Source of the DNA: AAA044-D11 sp965268275
Lineage (GTDB): Bacteria; Actinomycetota; Actinomycetes; Nanopelagicales; Nanopelagicaceae
Assembly: GCA_965268275.1 (NCBI GenBank)
Contig: OZ254168.1
Coordinates: 1 to 64,000, forward strand
Length of the DNA stretch: 64,000 nucleotides
Direction: 5' to 3'
Positions 28,568-37,455 of this stretch are shown here, piece by piece. Positions within the stretch are counted from its first letter, which is position 1. Every line of letters starts with the position of its first letter. The notes below the pieces were generated by a model. That model saw only the letters and a program-made list of their open reading frames with translations, searched no databases and was not told where the DNA came from. The position numbers and the translations under genes are program-made.

Positions 28568-29215
28568 ATGCGCTTAGACCATGTCTCATATGTAACGTCA
28601 CATGACCAACTTGCAGATACTGTGCAACGTCTTGGTTCTCGCTTAGGAAGCACTTTTGTTGACGGTGGAGTTCACCCAAGATTTGGAACTCGAAACTTCA
28701 CACTTCCATTACAAAATGGTCACTACCTAGAAGTTGTTTGCCCACTTGATCACCCAGCTGCAGATTCCTCACCATTTGGTAAAGCGGTTTCAAAGCGCGC
28801 TGCTGAAGGTGGCGGTTGGTTAACTTGGGTATTAGCTAGTGATGATATTTCACCAATCGAATCTCGTCTTGGTCGTCCCGCAGTAGAAGGACATCGCAAG
28901 AAGCCCGATGGCAATGATTTATCTTGGAAGCAAATCGGAATTCTCGAACTTTTAAACGATAAGCAACTGCCATTCTTTATTCAATGGTTAACACTTTCGC
29001 ATCCTTCAACAGATGGAAAAGCTATTTCAAAGATTGTTAAAGTTGAAATTGCTGGCGATGAAAAGACAATCTCAGAATGGATTGGTTCAGATTTAGAGAA
29101 TGCAATCGGAAGCGACATAGAAGTAATTTGGCTTGATCCATCTGAAAATGATGGGGATTCTGGAATTGTTGCAGTTCATCTTGCAACACCATCTGGAGTT
29201 GTCAGACTAGATTAA
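28568..29215 (+). CDS. VOC / glyoxalase-like domain protein
   Basis: A 215-residue protein of the glyoxalase-like (VOC) type. It begins MRLDHVSYVTSHDQLADTV, with the His typical of the first VOC metal ligand, and has NGHYLEVVCPLDHP and PFFIQWLT, also typical of the glyoxalase-like 1 domain. The reaction is unknown. The frame is open upstream to 28517, but the family N-terminus fits ATG 28568; a -10-like CATTAT lies 6 bases upstream with no ribosome site, so the mRNA may be leaderless. It lies 10 bases before murT. Confidence 0.72.
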   Translation: MRLDHVSYVTSHDQLADTVQRLGSRLGSTFVDGGVHPRFGTRNFTLPLQNGHYLEVVCPLDHPAADSSPFGKAVSKRAAEGGGWLTWVLASDDISPIESRLGRPAVEGHRKKPDGNDLSWKQIGILELLNDKQLPFFIQWLTLSHPSTDGKAISKIVKVEIAGDEKTISEWIGSDLENAIGSDIEVIWLDPSENDGDSGIVAVHLATPSGVVRLD

Positions 29216-29225
29216 GAGGCTGCAA

Positions 29226-30347
29226 GTGAGACTTAAAATTGCAGTCCTGATTGCAAGATTTGCTGCTTATCTGTCAAAGAAAATATTGCGCAGGTCAGGG
29301 GAAACAATTGCTGGCCGTGTTCTATTAGCCCTATACCCAAAAGCTATCTCAGAACTTTCTAAGGGTAAAAAAGTAATTTGCATATCCGGCACAAATGGAA
29401 AAACATCAACCACTAAAGCCTTAGTTTCAATCATTTCTAAACTTGGCACAGTCGCTACGAGTCCATCTGGTTCAAATTTAGAACGTGGAGTAGCCGCGGC
29501 ACTTATGCAGAAATCCGAATTCGCTGTTCTGGAAGTTGATGAGCTACATCTATCGCGAGTTATTGAAGAGGCAAAACCGAAAGCAGTGTTGTTGCTCAAC
29601 TTAACCCGGGATCAACTTCATCGGATGCATGAGGTCAAGCGGGTTGCAGATAGATGGGCGAAGAGCGCAAGCACCGCTCCTGAAACCTTGTTCATAGGCG
29701 ATGTCGATGATCCATTTGTAGCGCTGGCGTTAAACAGTGCAGCACAAGCAAAACGAATTTCTTTTGGTGGGCGCAGGCATCAAGATGGAGCGGTCTGTCC
29801 ATCATGTGGAAAATATCTAAAGTGGGTTCGTAATAATTACAAATGTTCTTGCGGACTTTCTAATTTAAATCCAGATGAAATCTTTGAAGCTGGCAGCGCA
29901 GCTTTTAGAAATGCGGCTATGGCAAATGTGGTTGGAAAATATCTTGGCGCCAAATCAATTGCTATCGATGAGAAATCCTTAGAACGAAGCGTGGATCAAA
30001 TACATAAAGGCGTTAAAGCAAATATCAGATTGACGAAAAATCCAGCATCTTGGACTGAAGCTCTTAAATCAGTAACCGGAGAGAATGCAGTTTTAATCGT
30101 TAATGCTCGCGAAGTTGACGGCATCGACACTTCTTGGCTTTGGGACATTTCATTTAGCGGCTTATCAGGCAAACGAGTAATAGTTTGTGGCGAACGAGCG
30201 CTAGATATTGCTTACAGATTGCATGTCGAAGGTATCGAAGCAGAAATAACCTCAAACTTTAAAGAGGCGATAAGTAAATTTGATTCAGGTGCCAGCGTCA
30301 ATGTTCTTGCCGCTTACACCGCCTTCCACGAGTTGGTGAATTCATGA
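29226..30347 (+). CDS. murT: Lipid II isoglutaminyl synthase, MurT subunit
   Basis: MurT and GatD amidate the alpha-carboxyl of D-glutamate in lipid II, giving D-isoglutamine. The 373-residue MurT is Mur-ligase-like with P-loop ISGTNGKTST (54-63) and a zinc ribbon formed by CPSCGK and the later CSCG pair (about 194-220), followed by the DUF1727 C-terminal domain. The start is GTG at 29226 with AGAGG just upstream. Its end overlaps gatD by 4 bases (ATGA), so the two are translated together. Confidence 0.94.
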   Translation: MRLKIAVLIARFAAYLSKKILRRSGETIAGRVLLALYPKAISELSKGKKVICISGTNGKTSTTKALVSIISKLGTVATSPSGSNLERGVAAALMQKSEFAVLEVDELHLSRVIEEAKPKAVLLLNLTRDQLHRMHEVKRVADRWAKSASTAPETLFIGDVDDPFVALALNSAAQAKRISFGGRRHQDGAVCPSCGKYLKWVRNNYKCSCGLSNLNPDEIFEAGSAAFRNAAMANVVGKYLGAKSIAIDEKSLERSVDQIHKGVKANIRLTKNPASWTEALKSVTGENAVLIVNAREVDGIDTSWLWDISFSGLSGKRVIVCGERALDIAYRLHVEGIEAEITSNFKEAISKFDSGASVNVLAAYTAFHELVNS

Positions 30348-31045
30348 GCCAAATAAAGATAGTAAGAATTCATAACGAACTGCTCGGAACTTATGGCGAT
30401 CAAGGCAATGCTGAAGTTCTAGCTTTTCGGGCAAAGTTCCATGGAATCACAGCAACTATTGTTGATGTTTCCTACAACGATGACCTGCCAACTAATGGTG
30501 ACATTTATTTACTTGGTGGCGCCGAAGATGCAGCGCAGTTGTTAAGTCTTGAAGCACTTCAGCGCGGAGATAATTTAAATATTTTGCATATGGCAATTGA
30601 GCGCGGTGCGGTAATTCTTGCAGTTTGTGCCGGTTTCCAAATCATCGGAAATAAATTTGTTGCTAATGGACAAGAGGTAGAAGGCCTTGGATTGTTAGAT
30701 GTAATTAGTGTTCCTGGCGATAAACGCTTAGTTGGTGACATCAAAACAACTTCAAGCGTTTTAGGTTTTGAACTGACTGGTTTTGAGAATCACATGGGAC
30801 GCACAATTTTGGGTCCAACTGCACAAGCTTTTGGGAAAGTGATTACCGGTCATGGCAATGGTGACAGTAAATATGATGGTGCGGTAAACGGAAATATATT
30901 TGGCACATACATGCATGGCCCATTACTTGCTCGCAATCCCGAGTTTGCAGATTTGTTATTAACGCGTGCAACCGGCCGCAAATACGCACAAATTACAGAT
31001 CCGCTAGCCTTGAAATATGCGACGTGGCGTCGCAAGGTTATTTAG
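30344..31045 (+). CDS. gatD: Lipid II isoglutaminyl synthase, GatD glutaminase subunit
   Basis: GatD is a class I glutamine amidotransferase that hands ammonia to MurT. The 233-residue protein has the nucleophile Cys95 in VCAGFQIIG, the family N-terminus KIVRIHNELLGTYGDQGNAEVL and the catalytic His region TYMHGPLLARNP. It resembles cobyric acid synthase-type amidotransferases, but pairing with murT decides the function. It is the last gene of VOC-murT-gatD. The 88 or more bases after it hold no gene. Confidence 0.94.
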   Translation: MSQIKIVRIHNELLGTYGDQGNAEVLAFRAKFHGITATIVDVSYNDDLPTNGDIYLLGGAEDAAQLLSLEALQRGDNLNILHMAIERGAVILAVCAGFQIIGNKFVANGQEVEGLGLLDVISVPGDKRLVGDIKTTSSVLGFELTGFENHMGRTILGPTAQAFGKVITGHGNGDSKYDGAVNGNIFGTYMHGPLLARNPEFADLLLTRATGRKYAQITDPLALKYATWRRKVI

Positions 31046-31175
31046 TAGGTTACAATTAGCAAGTTGTTGCAACCGCAGCACTCCCCATAGAACCCTCTGA
31101 TAAGAATCAAGGTTCACTTGCGAGTCTTAATCTTTGGCACCACGAGACACGCTTGATGTCTCGATTGGTATTTTT

Positions 31176-33038
31176 ATGTCATTTAAAGATTTAGGTATTG
31201 CTCCTGCGCTCGTAGAAGTCCTGGATGCACAAGGAATCACTTCACCGTTCCCAATTCAAAGCGCAACACTTCCTGATGCAATTAAAGGTCGCGATGTTTT
31301 AGGTCGTGGACAAACTGGTTCCGGAAAAACTTTAGCTTTTGGTCTTGCAATGCTTACTCGCCTTGAAGGTCGCACAGCAAAGCCGCACCGCCCACTTGGC
31401 TTGATTCTTTCGCCAACTCGCGAACTCGCAGTTCAAATTTCAGATGTTGTTGGCCCACTTTCTCGCAAAGTTGGATTAAGCACTCAAGTTGTTGCCGGTG
31501 GACTTTCATATGTTGGCCAAATTAAGGCGCTACGTTCTGGCGTAACAATTCTTGTCGCTACCCCAGGTCGATTGATTGATTTAATTGAGAAGAAGCACGT
31601 AGTTCTAGATGATGTTGTAATCACAGTTTTAGATGAAGCTGATCAAATGGCCGATATGGGCTTCTTGCCAGTTGTAAAAGATATTTTGGGTCAGACTAAA
31701 GATGATGGCCAAAGACTTCTTTTCTCAGCAACTCTTGATCGCGATGTTGACTCACTTGTTAAGCGTTTCCTTAAAGATCCAATTACGCATTCTCTCGAAA
31801 ATGAAAAATCACGTGCCGCAGATATGTTGCACCATGTTTTGATTATGGATCAAGGTCACAAGGATTTAGTTGCGACTCAAATTGCTGCGCGCGAAGGTCG
31901 CACAATTTTCTTTGTTCGCACAAAGCATGGCGCAGATAAACTTGCCGAAAAGATGCTTCGCTCCGGAGTTCCCGTCGGCGTATTGCACGGTGGAAAATCT
32001 CAAGGTCAACGCACTCGAGTTTTAGCTGCCTTCAAAGATGGTCGCGCATCAGCTCTCGTCGCAACAGACGTTGCTGCTCGTGGAATCCACGTAGATGATG
32101 TTTCGCTTGTAGTTCATGTTGATGCTCCTGCAGATCACAAAGATTATTTACACCGCGCAGGCAGAACAGCTCGTGCTGGTGCAACAGGAGTAGTTGTAAC
32201 TCTTGCTACACACAAGCAGAAGCGCGGTATCTTCGGAATCACAAACCAAGCCAAAGTTAAGTTAAATGAAGTTTATGTTCGTCCTTCTGATCCAGAATTA
32301 GTGCGGGTAACTGGCGCACAAGAACCATCAGGAATTCCAGTAATTGTTGAGGCAGAAAAGCCAGGTCGCAATGATCGTGGAAGCCGTGATCGTGGTGATC
32401 GTGGCGGTTTCCGTCGCGGAAGTTCTAGTAACTTTAAAAAGCGTAGCGAAGGTGGCGGACGCGTTGGGGATAGCGAAAGAGAAAAACCTGTTCGTTCGTT
32501 CCGTGGCGCAGCACCAGAGAAGCCAAAGTATGAAGATCGTCCGGCTCGCACAGATCGTCCGGCTCGCACAGATCGTCCGGCTCGCACAGATCGTCCGGCT
32601 CGCACAGATCGTCCGGCTCGCACAGATCGTCCGGCTCGCACAGATCGAAATGATAAATTTGAAAAGCGCGGAAAACCAGAGCGCTCATTTAGAGCTGATC
32701 GACACCCAAAAGCTGAACGCTTTGAAAAATCAGATCGTCCAGCAAAGGCAGATCGCTTCAATTCTCCAAAACCATCTAAGTTTGATAAATCAGAACGTCC
32801 CGTGAAGAAGAGTTACAAATCTGATTCCAGGCCTGTAACTTCAACTTGGCGAGCAGATTCAGAACAAATTGAGCGCACAGAAAAACACGAAGGTAAGCGC
32901 CCTGCATTTAAAAAAGCATCAGGTTCAAAGAAGTTTGCAAAGAAAGCTCCCGCTAAACGCGCACCACTTCCTAAGGGAACTTTCAAGAAAGCTGGCCCAA
33001 AGAAGAATGTCGGTAAGGCAAAACCAAGAGTAAAGTGA
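31176..33038 (+). CDS. DEAD-box ATP-dependent RNA helicase
   Basis: A 620-residue RNA helicase. The core (about 1-370) has the Q motif (FPIQ), motif I GQTGSGKT at 45-52, DEAD at 153-156, SAT, and the C-terminal HRAGRTARAG. The tail beyond about 400 is a long, low-complexity basic region rich in R, K, D and S, containing six perfect RPARTD-type repeats (residues about 454-489) and ending in a Lys-rich stretch; such tails bind RNA. Likely role: ribosome assembly, mRNA turnover or cold adaptation. The frame extends up to TTG 31134, but the ATG at 31176 fits the family start MSFKDLG. Confidence 0.94.
   Translation: MSFKDLGIAPALVEVLDAQGITSPFPIQSATLPDAIKGRDVLGRGQTGSGKTLAFGLAMLTRLEGRTAKPHRPLGLILSPTRELAVQISDVVGPLSRKVGLSTQVVAGGLSYVGQIKALRSGVTILVATPGRLIDLIEKKHVVLDDVVITVLDEADQMADMGFLPVVKDILGQTKDDGQRLLFSATLDRDVDSLVKRFLKDPITHSLENEKSRAADMLHHVLIMDQGHKDLVATQIAAREGRTIFFVRTKHGADKLAEKMLRSGVPVGVLHGGKSQGQRTRVLAAFKDGRASALVATDVAARGIHVDDVSLVVHVDAPADHKDYLHRAGRTARAGATGVVVTLATHKQKRGIFGITNQAKVKLNEVYVRPSDPELVRVTGAQEPSGIPVIVEAEKPGRNDRGSRDRGDRGGFRRGSSSNFKKRSEGGGRVGDSEREKPVRSFRGAAPEKPKYEDRPARTDRPARTDRPARTDRPARTDRPARTDRPARTDRNDKFEKRGKPERSFRADRHPKAERFEKSDRPAKADRFNSPKPSKFDKSERPVKKSYKSDSRPVTSTWRADSEQIERTEKHEGKRPAFKKASGSKKFAKKAPAKRAPLPKGTFKKAGPKKNVGKAKPRVK
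32535..32642 (+). repeat. Six identical 18-bp tandem repeats inside the helicase gene
   Basis: The unit GATCGTCCGGCTCGCACA is repeated six times without a single change, coding for (DRPART)6 in the helicase tail. The absence of even synonymous differences points to recent slippage or unequal recombination. Because the unit is a multiple of three, copy-number changes keep the frame. Confidence 0.97.
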
Positions 33039-33042
33039 TTTT

Positions 33043-33288
33043 ATGAAATCACAGATTGCACTACTTGGTATCGGAGTTGTTATTGCTGCAGGGGTTGCAT
33101 ACATTGAACTAAAGCCTGCGGCAGAAACTCAAATTGCACCAGTAGTTGCAGCTACAGCGTCCTCAACACCCACCAAAGCAGTGGTTGAGGCAACAACGCC
33201 AGCTCCAAAGAAATCCGCAGTGCCACTAATTCCTAAACCAACTATTTCAGGCAGCGATGACGATGAAGACGAAGAAGATGACGACTAA
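33043..33288 (+). CDS. Small membrane-anchored protein with acidic C-terminus
   Basis: An unrecognised 81-residue protein. Residues 4-21 (QIALLGIGVVIAAGVAYI) form one hydrophobic helix, followed by an Ala/Thr/Pro-rich linker and a run of Asp/Glu at the end (residues 71-81). No cysteine follows the helix, so it is not a lipoprotein. It starts 4 bases after the helicase stop and its stop overlaps that of the convergent transporter gene in CTAA. It is supported by start, spacing and composition rather than by homology. Possible roles include cation binding at the envelope; this is a guess. Confidence 0.6.
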   Translation: MKSQIALLGIGVVIAAGVAYIELKPAAETQIAPVVAATASSTPTKAVVEATTPAPKKSAVPLIPKPTISGSDDDEDEEDDD

Positions 33289-34208
33289 ACTTTAACTTTT
33301 CTACCTTCATAAAGCTTTGAAACCGCAATTGAAATAATTGTTAAGACAGTTCCGAATATCAAATAACCATTTAGAGATCCAGCCTTTGCCGGTGCAAGCC
33401 AATCAATCATGACCGCCCCAACTAATTGGCCGGCAATGTTGAGAATTACAAAATTTAGGACACCTAAATGTTTGATTATGTAGGCCGAAACTGCGACGAA
33501 AATTAGGCCTGCTGTGCCGCCGGTATAAACCCAGAAGTTACTTGGCAGTGGTTTTATTGTTGCTCCAAGAGCAAGATCTATTGTGAGTGCAATTACAACA
33601 ACGATAGTTCCACTAGCAAAGTTCAACCAGGCGGTAGCAAGAGGGCGCTGTGCAACAACGTTCACGCGTCCATTCATACCTTGTTGGATAGAAGCGAATA
33701 CACCAACAATTAAAGAGAATGTGAGTGGTAAGAATCTAAATTCTGAATTTGTTAAATCGGGGAAAACTGCAATGGCTACTGCGATTAACGTAGCGACCGC
33801 TCCAAAGATTCTAGGTTTAGTAATTCTCTGTTTTCCACTTGGCGTGATTCCCGCTTTGTCTACCAAAAGCGAAGATACGGTCTGACCAGCGACAACGCTG
33901 ATAGTGAAAAGGGCCACACCAATCTGGGGAACAACAGCGCTCTGAGCCGCAACAAAGAAGCCACCAAGAACACCACCCATTACCTCCCAAGTAACCAGCT
34001 GTTTGCTTCTGACGGCAGCGAAAATTCTAAATAGTGCCTCGCGTTCACGTTTAAAACCAAAAACCAAAATAGTTACGAGAACAAGACCAGTCAGAAATGA
34101 CACTAAAGCCGCTGCCAAACCATTATCGAGATCAACTGAAAGCTGGCCGTTGATTCGAGATTGAATCGCAACTACAACGCCAATAAGAACTGCAAAAACT
34201 GCAAACAT
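33285..34208 (-). CDS. DMT-superfamily transporter (YdcZ/DUF606 type)
   Basis: A 307-residue membrane protein made of two similar halves of about 150 residues, each with five hydrophobic helices; both halves start with the pattern seen in VVAIQSRINGQLS and GVFASIQQGMNGRVN, typical of DUF606 (YdcZ) proteins of the drug/metabolite transporter superfamily. The second half's VILNIAGQLVGAVMIDW matches the first half's TISVVAGQTVSSLLVDK. Substrate unknown. It is 16 bases downstream of the LCP gene on the same strand, so the two are likely co-transcribed. Confidence 0.85.
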   Translation of the reverse strand: MFAVFAVLIGVVVAIQSRINGQLSVDLDNGLAAALVSFLTGLVLVTILVFGFKREREALFRIFAAVRSKQLVTWEVMGGVLGGFFVAAQSAVVPQIGVALFTISVVAGQTVSSLLVDKAGITPSGKQRITKPRIFGAVATLIAVAIAVFPDLTNSEFRFLPLTFSLIVGVFASIQQGMNGRVNVVAQRPLATAWLNFASGTIVVVIALTIDLALGATIKPLPSNFWVYTGGTAGLIFVAVSAYIIKHLGVLNFVILNIAGQLVGAVMIDWLAPAKAGSLNGYLIFGTVLTIISIAVSKLYEGRKVKV

Positions 34209-34224
34209 ATTGCCTCAGTTCTAT

Positions 34225-35358
34225 TTAGTTAACGCAAGGGATTTTGCTGCCATCAACGGCTTTTCCGCTAGCCAATTGTGCATAATTTATTTTGGTTGGC
34301 TTTGGTTTTGGCGTTGCCGAAGCTTTTGGATCCTTAGGTTTAGGATTGAAGAGATCTTGCACAACTTTGCGAATTTTAACTTCATCAACCAAGTTCACGC
34401 TCTGACTGTTACGCATAACATAACCTTCAATTGGGAGAGTATGGAACTTAATATTGCCACTAGTTAGCGCCTTTGCTTGCGGCAGGAATCCAAGAACATC
34501 AAAACCTGAATCAATAACAACATCTTTCTTGGCAACATCTAGTAGAGCAGATATCTTTCCGATGTCTCCAAAAACTCCCTGAGTTCTAAACTTTGTTATT
34601 ACACCAGCGATAAATGCTTGCTGGCGATGCGTACGATCTAAATCGCCATTTGGAAGTCCATGGCGTTGGCGAACAAATTTAAGAGCATCGGCGCCAGAAA
34701 TAGTTTGCAAACCGGCAGGAAAAACCGCTCCAGAATACTTGGTATCACTAACGGCCTTATTCAAACAGACTTGAATTCCACCGAGTGCGTTTGCTAAATC
34801 ATAAAAGCCAATGAGATTAACTTCGGCAAAGTGATCGATTGGAACATCTAAGAATTGTGAAACAGTTGCAAGTGTTGCGGCCCGTCCAGCATCCCGAGAA
34901 AGTCGCTCACGCAATGGTTGTTTAACACCTTCTTTATAAAGTTTTGAATCTTCAGCGTATTTTGCATAGCCATAAGCTTCTTTTATCTTTTTCATGCCAT
35001 AGCCCGGAACGTTTACATAGTTGTCGCGGGGGATTGAAACAGCGACTGCTTTTTTGCCGTCAGCAGGGACATGAATCAAAATTAAGGTATTGGTGTTATA
35101 GCCGCCAACTGTTGCAGGTCCAACATGCAGAAGTTTTGAAATTTCCTTCGGAATCGGATTTCCTTCGTTGTCTCTTCGGCTATCAAGACCAATCAACAGA
35201 ATATTTGTATCACCGTTCTTTGATTGCGGGGCGCCCTGAAGGGCTTTTGATCTTGGAATTGCATTTGAGGCCGCTTTGCTAAAGAAATTAAGTGCACCGG
35301 AGGTGGCGACGATTGATATAGATAGAGCCACTGCAATATTTCTGGCCCATTTACGCAT
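34225..35358 (-). CDS. LytR-CpsA-Psr (LCP) family cell-wall glycopolymer ligase
   Basis: A 377-residue protein with an N-terminal membrane anchor (about 6-27) and an extracellular LCP domain: NILLIGLDSRRDNEGN, VAVSIPRDNYVNVPG (Arg that contacts the pyrophosphate) and DALKFVRQRHGLPNGDLDRTHRQ. LCP enzymes transfer lipid-linked polymers such as arabinogalactan or teichoic acid to peptidoglycan. The C-terminus is a Pro/Lys-rich tail ending near a single Cys. A -10-like TAAGAT on the minus strand lies 7 bases before the ATG with no ribosome site, so a leaderless mRNA is possible. Confidence 0.92.
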   Translation of the reverse strand: MRKWARNIAVALSISIVATSGALNFFSKAASNAIPRSKALQGAPQSKNGDTNILLIGLDSRRDNEGNPIPKEISKLLHVGPATVGGYNTNTLILIHVPADGKKAVAVSIPRDNYVNVPGYGMKKIKEAYGYAKYAEDSKLYKEGVKQPLRERLSRDAGRAATLATVSQFLDVPIDHFAEVNLIGFYDLANALGGIQVCLNKAVSDTKYSGAVFPAGLQTISGADALKFVRQRHGLPNGDLDRTHRQQAFIAGVITKFRTQGVFGDIGKISALLDVAKKDVVIDSGFDVLGFLPQAKALTSGNIKFHTLPIEGYVMRNSQSVNLVDEVKIRKVVQDLFNPKPKDPKASATPKPKPTKINYAQLASGKAVDGSKIPCVN

Positions 35359-35410
35359 AACGAGTATCTTACCTAATAAGAAATTGAATAGCTGACGTTA
35401 AAGTAACCAT

Positions 35411-36160
35411 ATGAAGGAAATCGGAGCACTCGCATTAGTTGGATCTGGCGAGTATCTGCCTGTAATGCAAGAGTTGGAGAGCGCTCTTATAAATTCTGGA
35501 GTCTCTAATGGAAAGCCAAATAGATTCCTACAAATTCCAACTGCGGCAGGAGAAGAGAGTCGCGAACGATTGCAATTTTGGGAATCGCGTGGCGCTGAAC
35601 AAGCGCGACGGATTGGAACAATTCAAGATTTCCTTCCGATATTTACTCGCGAAGATGCTTTCAACCTTGAATATATTTCACGGATTAAAGATGCTGCGCT
35701 TATTTATTTTTCAGGCGGCGATCCCGGATACTTAGCTAATGCTCTACGGGATACACCGCTTTGGGCAGAGATAGAAAAGAATTGGTTAGCAGGAGCATCG
35801 CTTGCCGGTTGCAGTGCTGGTGCAATGGCTATGAGTTCTGATGTTCCTAATTTTTTTAGGATGAAAAGCGAAGGAATTCCTGGATTCAATGTCATCCCAC
35901 ATATTCGCCCAATTCCGCACTACAACAAATTTTTTGGTTGGATTCCGGACAGTGCTGCAAAGATTGTCATGAAGGCACCGGAGGGAACACTGATAATAGG
36001 AATTGATGAAGATACAGCTTTAGTGACTGGCCTTGACCCCCACACATCATTGTCAGAAAATAACTGGCAAGTTCATGGAGAAGGAAGTGTGCATATTTTA
36101 AGTGGGGCACCATCGGCGAGGTTCGAAAGCGGAGAAATAGTAAGTCTGCAAGTATCATAA
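35411..36160 (+). CDS. Peptidase S51-like / class I glutamine amidotransferase-like protein
   Basis: A 249-residue protein resembling the cyanophycinase/peptidase E (S51) group. It starts GALALVGSGEYLP and has YFSGGDPGYLANALRDTP and the nucleophile elbow LAGCSAGAMAMS, with Ser135 the likely nucleophile, then HIRPIPHYNKF with candidate catalytic His. Peptidase E cleaves Asp-X dipeptides and cyanophycinases degrade Asp-Arg polymers; which applies here is not clear. TAAAGT lies 6 bases upstream of the ATG, suggesting a leaderless transcript divergent from the LCP gene. The MFS gene follows after 4 bases. Confidence 0.75.
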   Translation: MKEIGALALVGSGEYLPVMQELESALINSGVSNGKPNRFLQIPTAAGEESRERLQFWESRGAEQARRIGTIQDFLPIFTREDAFNLEYISRIKDAALIYFSGGDPGYLANALRDTPLWAEIEKNWLAGASLAGCSAGAMAMSSDVPNFFRMKSEGIPGFNVIPHIRPIPHYNKFFGWIPDSAAKIVMKAPEGTLIIGIDEDTALVTGLDPHTSLSENNWQVHGEGSVHILSGAPSARFESGEIVSLQVS

Positions 36161-36164
36161 CTAA

Positions 36165-37391
36165 GTGCAACTCAAGCAATCATTCAAATTTCGCTATATA
36201 AAGCGCTTCTACTTTGCACGTTTTATAAGCAACTTCGGAAATGGAATGTCACCAATTGCGTTGGCATTCGGAATTTTGAATCTTCCGGGTGGCGATGCAA
36301 ATACCCTCGGCTTAGTGCTTGGATCAACCACTGTCGCGATGCTTATTATGAGCCCCTTCGGTGGCGTCTTGGCCGATAAATTTGGTCGAGTAAAAGCAGT
36401 TGCTTTCGCTGACTTGGTTGCATCTGCCGGACTCTTTGTTCAGGTTGCTTTCTTCGCTACCGGAGAAGTTCCGCTAATTGTTCTATTGCTTGTAAATATT
36501 AACTTCGGATTGATGTGGGGAATTTTCTGGCCCGCAATGTCAGGAGTGCTTCCAGCACTGGTCCCTGATGAGCATCTTCAAGGAACCAATTCAGTAAATA
36601 ATTTCTTCTCAAACGGCGCAATTATTTTAGGAGCAGCAGTCGGTGGAATAATTGTTGCAGGTTGGGGTGCAACCTGGGCGCTAGCTATTGACGCAGCAAC
36701 CTTTACTATTGGCGGAATAGTTCTGTTAACTTTTAGACACGTTTCGCCAGCCAGAGGCCATAGTGAAAATACCATGATTGATGATTTGGTTCATGGGTGG
36801 AAAATTTTCATCTCTTTCCGCTGGATCGTAATTGGTGTCTTCGGATTCTCATTCATAATTTTGGCGTGGGCAGCAGGTGAAAACATCTTAGGGCCCTTGA
36901 TTGCACTCAAAGAATTCAATGGCGCAAAATCTTGGTCACTTGTTTTAACTTTCGAAGGAATAGGCTTGTTAATAGGTTCGATTATTGGGCTTAAGATTAA
37001 ACTAAAATACCCAATTCGTTTTCTATTGTTAATTAGTTTTTCAATTTCGTTATACATGTGGTCTCTAGCTAAACCGCAATCGATCTGGTTCATTGCCTTC
37101 TGTGCACTGCTTTGGGGAATCACGCTAGATTTATGGATAACAATTTGGTCAACTGCAATGGCAAGAGAAGTTCCGCGCGAAGCTCTTTCAAGAGTTTCTT
37201 CATTTGACGCTATGGGAACCATGTTGCTGCGCCCAGTTGGACTTGCTATTGCCGGCCCTCTTTCCATGGCAATTGGCATCTCCCAAACCCTCTATTTCTT
37301 TGCGATTTTTACCGCGGTTCTAATCATCGCGATGTTGGCTACCCCGGCTATGCGCAATATGCAGATTAAAGATGCAACGGTTGCAGAGTAA
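36165..37391 (+). CDS. MFS transporter (MFS_3, enterobactin exporter-like)
   Basis: A 408-residue protein with about 12 hydrophobic helices. The loop between helices 2 and 3, GGVLADKFGRVKAV, is the classical MFS motif A; N-terminus RYIKRFYFARFISNFGNGMSPIALAF and the wide central loop fit the drug or siderophore exporter branch. The start is GTG at 36165, 4 bases after the S51-like gene. Substrate unknown. Confidence 0.85.
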   Translation: MQLKQSFKFRYIKRFYFARFISNFGNGMSPIALAFGILNLPGGDANTLGLVLGSTTVAMLIMSPFGGVLADKFGRVKAVAFADLVASAGLFVQVAFFATGEVPLIVLLLVNINFGLMWGIFWPAMSGVLPALVPDEHLQGTNSVNNFFSNGAIILGAAVGGIIVAGWGATWALAIDAATFTIGGIVLLTFRHVSPARGHSENTMIDDLVHGWKIFISFRWIVIGVFGFSFIILAWAAGENILGPLIALKEFNGAKSWSLVLTFEGIGLLIGSIIGLKIKLKYPIRFLLLISFSISLYMWSLAKPQSIWFIAFCALLWGITLDLWITIWSTAMAREVPREALSRVSSFDAMGTMLLRPVGLAIAGPLSMAIGISQTLYFFAIFTAVLIIAMLATPAMRNMQIKDATVAE

Positions 37392-37455
37392 ATTCACAGA
37401 AAATATTAAACTTTTTCGCCCCACTCCTTAAGTAAAGAGAAAGTAAGGTTTTCCC

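Noticed and set aside
32535..32642. Regular 18-bp repeats as a CRISPR array
   Set aside because: There are no spacers between the units, they keep the helicase reading frame, and no cas genes are near.
32273..32761. 162-codon open frame on the minus strand of the helicase tail
   Set aside because: It reflects the repeat and base composition of the helicase tail on the other strand; the product is a repetitive Arg/Ser string.
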